Origin: an uncultured Opitutia bacterium
GTDB lineage: Bacteria > Verrucomicrobiota > Verrucomicrobiia > Opitutales > UBA953
Assembly (NCBI GenBank): GCA_903910245.1
Contig: CAIVYX010000314.1
Coordinates: 1-9,489, forward strand
Direction: 5' to 3'
DNA: 9,489 nucleotides
Part shown: positions 6,576-9,489 of the stretch, piece after piece
How the letters are laid out: each line of letters begins with the position of its first letter
Position numbering within the stretch: position 1 is the stretch's first letter
Notes under the pieces: model-generated
Seen by the model: only the letters and a program-made list of their open reading frames with translations
What the model was told of the DNA's origin: nothing
Database searches by the model: none
Made by a program: the position numbers and the translations under genes

Positions 6576-7036
6576 TTGATTTTTCCTCCCTTGCGGAGCT
6601 GATCGATGGCCTTGGCGAGCTCATCGATATCACGGAACTCACGATAGACGCTAGCGAACCGGACGTAGGCGATCTGGTCAACCGCTTGGAGGAGGTTCAT
6701 GATCTCCTCGCCGATCGCACTGGAGGGGACTTCGTCACCGAACTTCACTTGCAGGTTCTCGACGATTTCGGAAATCATCAGATTGATACGCTCGAGCTCG
6801 ATCGGGCGCTTGTCGGTGGCCTTACGGACGCCCGAGGCGATCTTACCAATGTCGAACTCCTCGCGGGCACCGTTGCGCTTCACAACGACCATGCCTTCGC
6901 GGACGATTTCCTCGATGGTGCTGAAGCGATGATCGCACGCCAGGCACTCGCGGCGACGGCGGATGGAATGGTTACCCTTCCCGAGGCGGGTCTCTAGGAC
7001 CTTCGTATCCTCGTGATTGCAGCGGGGGCAGAACAT
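6572..7036 (-). CDS. nrdR: Transcriptional repressor NrdR
   Basis: A 154-aa protein matching the NrdR family in length and layout. An N-terminal zinc ribbon has Cys3, Cys6, Cys31 and Cys34 (MFCPRC and CLACDHRFST). The block SIRRRRECLAC (24-34) is nearly diagnostic. An ATP-cone domain follows from about 48 to 138, with VVKRNGAREEFD and ASVYREFRD. NrdR binds NrdR boxes upstream of ribonucleotide reductase operons and represses them when the ATP-cone senses dATP/ATP. The C-terminus is short and basic. ATG 7036 is three bases after the trpG stop (TGAGCGATG), and the stop overlaps the next gene. I see no ribonucleotide reductase gene in the window, so its targets lie elsewhere. Confidence 0.98.
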   Translation of the reverse strand: MFCPRCNHEDTKVLETRLGKGNHSIRRRRECLACDHRFSTIEEIVREGMVVVKRNGAREEFDIGKIASGVRKATDKRPIELERINLMISEIVENLQVKFGDEVPSSAIGEEIMNLLQAVDQIAYVRFASVYREFRDIDELAKAIDQLRKGGKIK

Positions 7037-7039
7037 CGC

Positions 7040-7603
7040 TCAGAGTTTGAGGAAATTCCCCAGGAGATGGAGGCCGTGCTCGGTGGCGAAGGACTCCGGA
7101 TGGAACTGGACGCCCCAGATCGGGAGCTCCCGATGGCGTAGGCCCATCACGAGACCGTCATCGGTCCAGGCCGTCACCTCGAGGGCAGCAGGGAAAGTGG
7201 CGCGCTCGACGACCAGCGAGTGGTAGCGGGTCGCGGCGAAAGGCGAAGGCAGGCCCTTAAAGACATCGGTGTTATTGTGGAATACCGGCGAGGTCTTACC
7301 GTGCATCAGCTGGGGGGCGCGGATGACGTTGCCACCGAAGGCATGGCCAATGGCCTGGTGGCCGAGGCACACGCCGAGGATCGGCTTCTTGCCAGCGAAG
7401 GCCTTGATTATCGCGCACGAGACACCGGCTTCGACCGGCGAGCACGGACCAGGCGAAATCATCACACGGTCAGGATTCAGCGCGAGCGCTTCCTCCACCG
7501 TGATTTGGTCGTTACGATACACCTTCTGCTCCACGCCCAACTGCCCGAAGTATTGGACCAGGTTGTAGGTAAACGAATCGTAGTTATCGATGACCAGCAG
7601 CAC
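7040..7603 (-). CDS. trpG: Glutamine amidotransferase subunit of anthranilate / aminodeoxychorismate synthase (TrpG/PabA)
   Basis: A 187-aa class I glutamine amidotransferase. It hydrolyses glutamine and passes ammonia to a chorismate-using partner: TrpE for anthranilate (tryptophan), or PabB for aminodeoxychorismate (folate). The family start [18 protein letters not shown] is complete. The nucleophile is Cys79 in [15 protein letters not shown], and the rest of the triad is His168 and Glu170 in GVQFHPES. The oxyanion-hole strand is ISPGPCSP (49-56). The start is GTG 7603; I checked upstream codons in this frame back to about 7660 and found no other start. No Shine-Dalgarno site is evident. 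It is the first gene of the seven-gene minus-strand array and has no TrpE or PabB beside it, so it may serve both pathways, as the single protein does in some bacteria. The trpG versus pabA name cannot be settled here. Confidence 0.96.
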   Translation of the reverse strand: MLLVIDNYDSFTYNLVQYFGQLGVEQKVYRNDQITVEEALALNPDRVMISPGPCSPVEAGVSCAIIKAFAGKKPILGVCLGHQAIGHAFGGNVIRAPQLMHGKTSPVFHNNTDVFKGLPSPFAATRYHSLVVERATFPAALEVTAWTDDGLVMGLRHRELPIWGVQFHPESFATEHGLHLLGNFLKL

Positions 7604-7638
7604 GTGCGGACGATTTGCCCAGCGCTGCGAAGTGTCAA
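7604..7638 (-). promoter_or_regulatory. Possible promoter of the trpG operon
   Basis: On the minus strand TTGACA (7638-7633) is a perfect -35 hexamer. At 17-bp spacing the -10 would be AATCGT (7615-7610), only 3 of 6 to consensus. Initiation there would fall at or near the GTG start at 7603, giving an almost leaderless mRNA. The absence of a Shine-Dalgarno site is compatible with that, but the weak -10 keeps confidence low. Confidence 0.25.
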
Positions 7639-7667
7639 GGAACCGCGACCCCGTGTGAACAAGTGAA

Positions 7668-7689
7668 CGCAGCGATATTCATCGCTGCG
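7668..7689. repeat. Perfect 9-bp inverted repeat with 4-nt loop (hairpin)
   Basis: CGCAGCGAT (7668-7676) and ATCGCTGCG (7681-7689) pair perfectly around ATTC. There is no T-run after it on either strand, so it is not a standard terminator. The octamer CGCTGCGA of its right arm recurs at 7623-7630, 20 bp from the trpG start. The hairpin could be an operator palindrome or a leader-RNA stem. Confidence 0.8.
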
Positions 7690-7690
7690 A

Positions 7691-7717
7691 GGGGCAGGGA
7701 CAGGGCTAGGGACAGGG
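7691..7717 (+). repeat. G-tract array, potential G-quadruplex on the + strand
   Basis: Five runs of three or four G (7691-7694, 7697-7699, 7703-7705, 7709-7711, 7715-7717) are separated by loops CA, ACA, CTA and ACA. This fits the usual four-run, short-loop quadruplex pattern with one run to spare. It also reads as a degenerate 12-bp tandem of GGGACAGGGCTA followed by GGGACAGGGATC. Confidence 0.7.
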
Positions 7718-7839
7718 ATCGGAGACGCTTTGTTCACACCAATGTAGTCATCACGATGACTGGCGCGCGCGACGTCGTTCATTGTTCCTTTTTCCTCGCT
7801 GGCCATATCAGGAAGCCAATTCGCCGCTCAACTTCCCGG

Positions 7840-7894
7840 CCCTAGCCCTAGCCCTATTTCGGCCCACCCCCACCCCTATCCCTACCCCTACCCC
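7840..7894 (-). repeat. C-tract (minus-strand G-tract) telomere-like array, potential G-quadruplex on the - strand
   Basis: Nine C runs of three to five (7840-42, 7846-48, 7852-54, 7863-65, 7867-71, 7873-76, 7880-82, 7885-88, 7891-94) are mostly joined by TAG, TA or TAT. On the minus strand this reads as repeats of TAGGG(G) and GGGCTA, resembling the + strand array at 7691-7717 in opposite orientation. GGGCTAGGG (7703-7711) is the exact complement of CCCTAGCCC (7840-7848 and 7846-7854). Confidence 0.7.
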
Positions 7895-7935
7895 TATCAC
7901 CGTGAATTATACCCCAAACCCCTCGAAAGTAGGCC

Positions 7936-7963
7936 TTTACAGAGGGAGGGGGGTGTGAATAAC
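7936..7963 (+). promoter_or_regulatory. Possible promoter of lpxC-fabZ
   Basis: TTTACA (7936-7941, 5 of 6 to TTGACA) is followed after 16 bp by AATAAC (7958-7963, 4 of 6 to TATAAT). Initiation near 7970 would leave only a few bases before ATG 7976, and would exclude the GTG start at 7955. A second A+T-rich stretch at 7905-7911 (AATTATA) lacks a -35 partner. This is a weak call. Confidence 0.2.
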
Positions 7964-7972
7964 TGTGTGAAC
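7953..7972 (+). repeat. GTGTGAA direct repeat at the lpxC start, including a DnaA-box-like nonamer
   Basis: GTGTGAAT (7953-7960) and GTGTGAAC (7965-7972) are 12 bp apart. TGTGAATAA (7954-7962) is the complement of TTATTCACA and fits the E. coli DnaA-box consensus TTWTNCACA exactly. The same word occurs as the arms of the inverted repeat at 7653-7662 and 7730-7739, each one mismatch from that consensus. Function is unproven. Confidence 0.45.
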
Positions 7973-9316
7973 GGCATGAAACAGCGCACCCTCGGCAAAG
8001 AAGCCTCCGTAAAGGGCAAGGCTCTCCACACCGGTCAGGAAGTCACCCTGACCCTGAAACCGGGCGCCCCCAACACCGGCCTGGTCTTCCGTCGCATCGA
8101 CCTTTTCGGCAAGCCTGAGGTCCGTCCGGTATCCGAGATGATCACCGAACTCGAGCGCAAGACCACCGTCTCCTCCGATGCCGTCAAGTTGCACACAATC
8201 GAGCACGTCCTCTCCGCCCTCAGCGGCATGGCCGTAGACAACGCCATCATCGAGCTCGACGCCTCCGAGCCGCCGATCGTCGACGGTTCAGCCCGCCCCT
8301 TCACGACACTCATCCACCAGTGCGGCATCGTTGAACAGGAAGCCCAGCGCGAGACGTTCACGCTCACGCACCCGATCACGATCAACGAAGGTAGCCGCTC
8401 CATCATCGCCCTGCCCTTCGACGGTCTGCGCATCACGTGCACGTCCGCCGACGACCGCGGTATCCACACGCAGCACCTGACCATCGACATCGACGCTGAG
8501 ACCTACGAAGCGCAGATCGCTCCGGCCCGCACGTTCACCATCTACGAGGACATCGAAGGGCTAATCGAGAAGGGCCTCATCAAGGGAGGCACGCTCGACT
8601 CCGCCATCATCCTCAAGGGCGACAAGATCGTCAGCAAGGAGCCCCTGCGCTTCAAGGACGAGCTCGTCCGTCACAAGATTCTCGATGTCGTCGGCGACAT
8701 CGTCCTCGCGGGCATCCGTCTCAAGGCCCACATCATCGCGGTCCGCCCGGGACATGCGCTCAACGCCCGCCTCGCCGCGGCCGTCCGCAAGCAGTGGCAA
8801 GAATCCAAGGCCCCCAAGGCCAAAGCCGCTCCCGCCGGCCCGAAAGTCGAAGCCCCGACGGCCCCCGCTGGCACGGCGCTCGACATCCGCCAGATCCTCA
8901 ACGCCCTGCCCCATCGCTACCCGTTCGTAATGGTCGACCGCGTAGTCGAGATCAACGAGGACTCCCTCGTCGCAATCAAGAACGTCACGATCAACGAACC
9001 TTACTTCCAGGGCCACTTCCCCGGACAGCCGGTCATGCCGGGCGTGCTGCAAATCGAGGCGATGGCCCAGGCCGCTGGCCTCATCATGCTGCGCCGCGGC
9101 GCCGCCGACGAAGCCCCGAAGGTCGTGTTCTTCATGAGCGCCGATAAGGTGAAGTTCCGCAAGGCGGTCACGCCAGGCGACACCCTCGAGATCCGCGCCA
9201 AGCTCACGAAGGTCCGCGGCCGCATCGCCGCCGCAGAGTGCGAGTGCCTCGTCAACGGCGAGTGCGTCTCGTCCGCCGAACTGCTCTTCACCATCGCCGA
9301 CTCGCCAAACGGCTGA
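7955..9316 (+). CDS. lpxC-fabZ: Bifunctional UDP-3-O-acyl-N-acetylglucosamine deacetylase / 3-hydroxyacyl-ACP dehydratase (LpxC-FabZ fusion)
   Basis: A 453-aa two-domain protein. Residues about 8-282 are LpxC, the zinc deacetylase that commits to lipid A. HTIEH (80-84) and [10 protein letters not shown] carry zinc ligands His84, His240 and Asp244, catalytic His267 lies in GHALN, and SEPPIVDGS and [11 protein letters not shown] are also present. An Ala/Pro/Lys linker (about 283-308) leads to FabZ (309-453), which dehydrates 3-hydroxyacyl-ACP. Its signature [13 protein letters not shown] is followed by [20 protein letters not shown] split across 353-372, with catalytic His354 and Glu368. Both active sites look intact. 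Such fusions are known in Bacteroidetes and some PVC bacteria. Three in-frame starts exist. GTG 7955 has GGAGG (7945-7949) five bases upstream, GTG 7967 is intermediate, and ATG 7976 gives MKQRTL, which matches the usual LpxC N-terminus and may be the true start. lpxA follows after five bases. Confidence 0.96.
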   Translation: MNNCVNGMKQRTLGKEASVKGKALHTGQEVTLTLKPGAPNTGLVFRRIDLFGKPEVRPVSEMITELERKTTVSSDAVKLHTIEHVLSALSGMAVDNAIIELDASEPPIVDGSARPFTTLIHQCGIVEQEAQRETFTLTHPITINEGSRSIIALPFDGLRITCTSADDRGIHTQHLTIDIDAETYEAQIAPARTFTIYEDIEGLIEKGLIKGGTLDSAIILKGDKIVSKEPLRFKDELVRHKILDVVGDIVLAGIRLKAHIIAVRPGHALNARLAAAVRKQWQESKAPKAKAAPAGPKVEAPTAPAGTALDIRQILNALPHRYPFVMVDRVVEINEDSLVAIKNVTINEPYFQGHFPGQPVMPGVLQIEAMAQAAGLIMLRRGAADEAPKVVFFMSADKVKFRKAVTPGDTLEIRAKLTKVRGRIAAAECECLVNGECVSSAELLFTIADSPNG

Positions 9317-9321
9317 ACCGG

Positions 9322-9489
9322 ATGGCCACGCAAGTCCACCCCACCGCGATCGTCGAAGCCGGCGTCAAGCTCGGCCAGGACGTCGTCATCGGCGCCTACG
9401 CCTACGTGGGCGGCGACGTCACCCTGGGCGACGGCTGCGTCCTGCACCACCACGCGACGGTCGAGGGCTTCACGCAGCTCGGCCCGCAG
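9322..9489 (+). CDS. lpxA: Acyl-[ACP]--UDP-N-acetylglucosamine O-acyltransferase LpxA, N-terminal part
   Basis: The first 56 codons are visible; the gene runs off the window. It starts at ATG 9322, five bases after the lpxC-fabZ stop. The peptide opens with QVHPTAIVEAGVKLGQDVV and continues with repeated hexapeptides (VVIGAY, VTLGDG, CVLHHH, ATVEGF), the left-handed β-helix pattern of LpxA. LpxA transfers 3-hydroxyacyl from ACP to UDP-GlcNAc, the first lipid A step, immediately before LpxC. HPTAIV and VEG-FT-LG fit LpxA rather than LpxD, and lpxC-fabZ followed by lpxA is the expected order. The catalytic His region and C-terminal helices are not visible. Confidence 0.93.
   Translation, partial: MATQVHPTAIVEAGVKLGQDVVIGAYAYVGGDVTLGDGCVLHHHATVEGFTQLGPQ

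Larger units (their letters stand above)
7653..7739. repeat. Perfect 10-bp inverted repeat enclosing 67 bp
   Basis: GTGTGAACAA at 7653-7662 is exactly complementary to TTGTTCACAC at 7730-7739. Inside lie the 9-bp hairpin (7668-7689) and the G-tract array (7691-7717). I see no direct duplication flanking the arms, so transposition is not indicated. In RNA from either strand the arms could close a branched structure. Confidence 0.75.
7604..7954. promoter_or_regulatory. Divergent intergenic region between the trpG operon and lpxC-fabZ
   Basis: About 350 bp with no convincing gene. It must contain the promoters for the minus-strand seven-gene array and probably for lpxC-fabZ-lpxA. It is unusually rich in repeats, annotated individually: an outer 10-bp inverted repeat, an inner 9-bp hairpin, a G-tract array near the trpG side, a C-tract array near the lpxC side, and repeated GTGTGAA words. 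The middle stretch, about 7740-7835, holds nothing I can assign. No intrinsic terminator with a T-run is visible. Confidence 0.7.

Noticed and set aside
7653..7739. Miniature transposable element bounded by the 10-bp inverted repeats
   Set aside because: No flanking target duplication is visible, the arms are short, and the same word recurs outside the element near lpxC, which fits binding sites better.
7477..7806. Minus-strand frame (ATG 7806 or 7782, the latter after AAGGAACA) as a leader peptide or small gene ahead of trpG
   Set aside because: It overlaps trpG by more than 120 nt out of frame, its middle is a Pro-Val-Pro translation of the G-tract repeat, and it has no run of Trp codons as in a trp leader peptide.
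7840..7894. CRISPR-like or telomere array
   Set aside because: The units are 6-7 bp simple repeats without spacers, and no cas gene is present.

Overview
The window is GC-rich bacterial chromosome with compact genes. The best lineage indicator is the lpxC gene fused to fabZ, followed directly by lpxA. This architecture is known from Bacteroidetes/Chlorobi and from some PVC-superphylum bacteria. Combined with the high GC, it suggests a Verrucomicrobia (Opitutae-like) Gram-negative. This lineage call is inference from gene architecture, not from a marker-gene search.

Left block (1-2688, + strand): the 3' end of an SDR oxidoreductase of the D-mannonate oxidoreductase (fructuronate reductase) type, then uxaC. 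Together they are consecutive steps of hexuronate catabolism. They are followed by two small multi-spanning membrane proteins of unknown function, which appear to be diverged tandem paralogues. The second ends 7 bp from the stop codon of the convergent murI-like gene.

Central block (7603-2696, - strand): seven genes in one very tight array, with junctions from a 4-nt overlap to a 6-nt gap. In transcription order they are trpG/pabA-type glutamine amidotransferase, nrdR, an unrecognised 157-aa protein, a HIT-family protein, tsaB, alr and a murI-like glutamate racemase. This looks like a housekeeping operon joining aminobenzoate/anthranilate synthesis, control of ribonucleotide reductase, tRNA t6A modification and D-amino-acid supply for peptidoglycan. 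The terminal racemase is odd. It carries a clear Sec-type signal peptide, an insertion and a C-terminal extension, so it may act outside the cytoplasm.

Divergent intergenic region (7604-7954): about 350 bp without a convincing gene, but dense in structure. It holds a perfect 10-bp inverted repeat enclosing a perfect 9-bp hairpin, G-tract clusters on opposite strands at either end, and recurrent GTGTGAA(C/T) words, one of which matches the DnaA-box consensus. A third copy of the hairpin arm lies just upstream of trpG and allows mutually exclusive pairing in the leader of the minus-strand operon. This is the most interesting non-coding part of the window.

Right block (7955-9489, + strand): the bifunctional lpxC-fabZ gene and the 5' end of lpxA, the early steps of lipid A synthesis plus the acyl-ACP dehydratase. 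I saw no rRNA, tRNA, insertion sequence, phage gene or CRISPR array.
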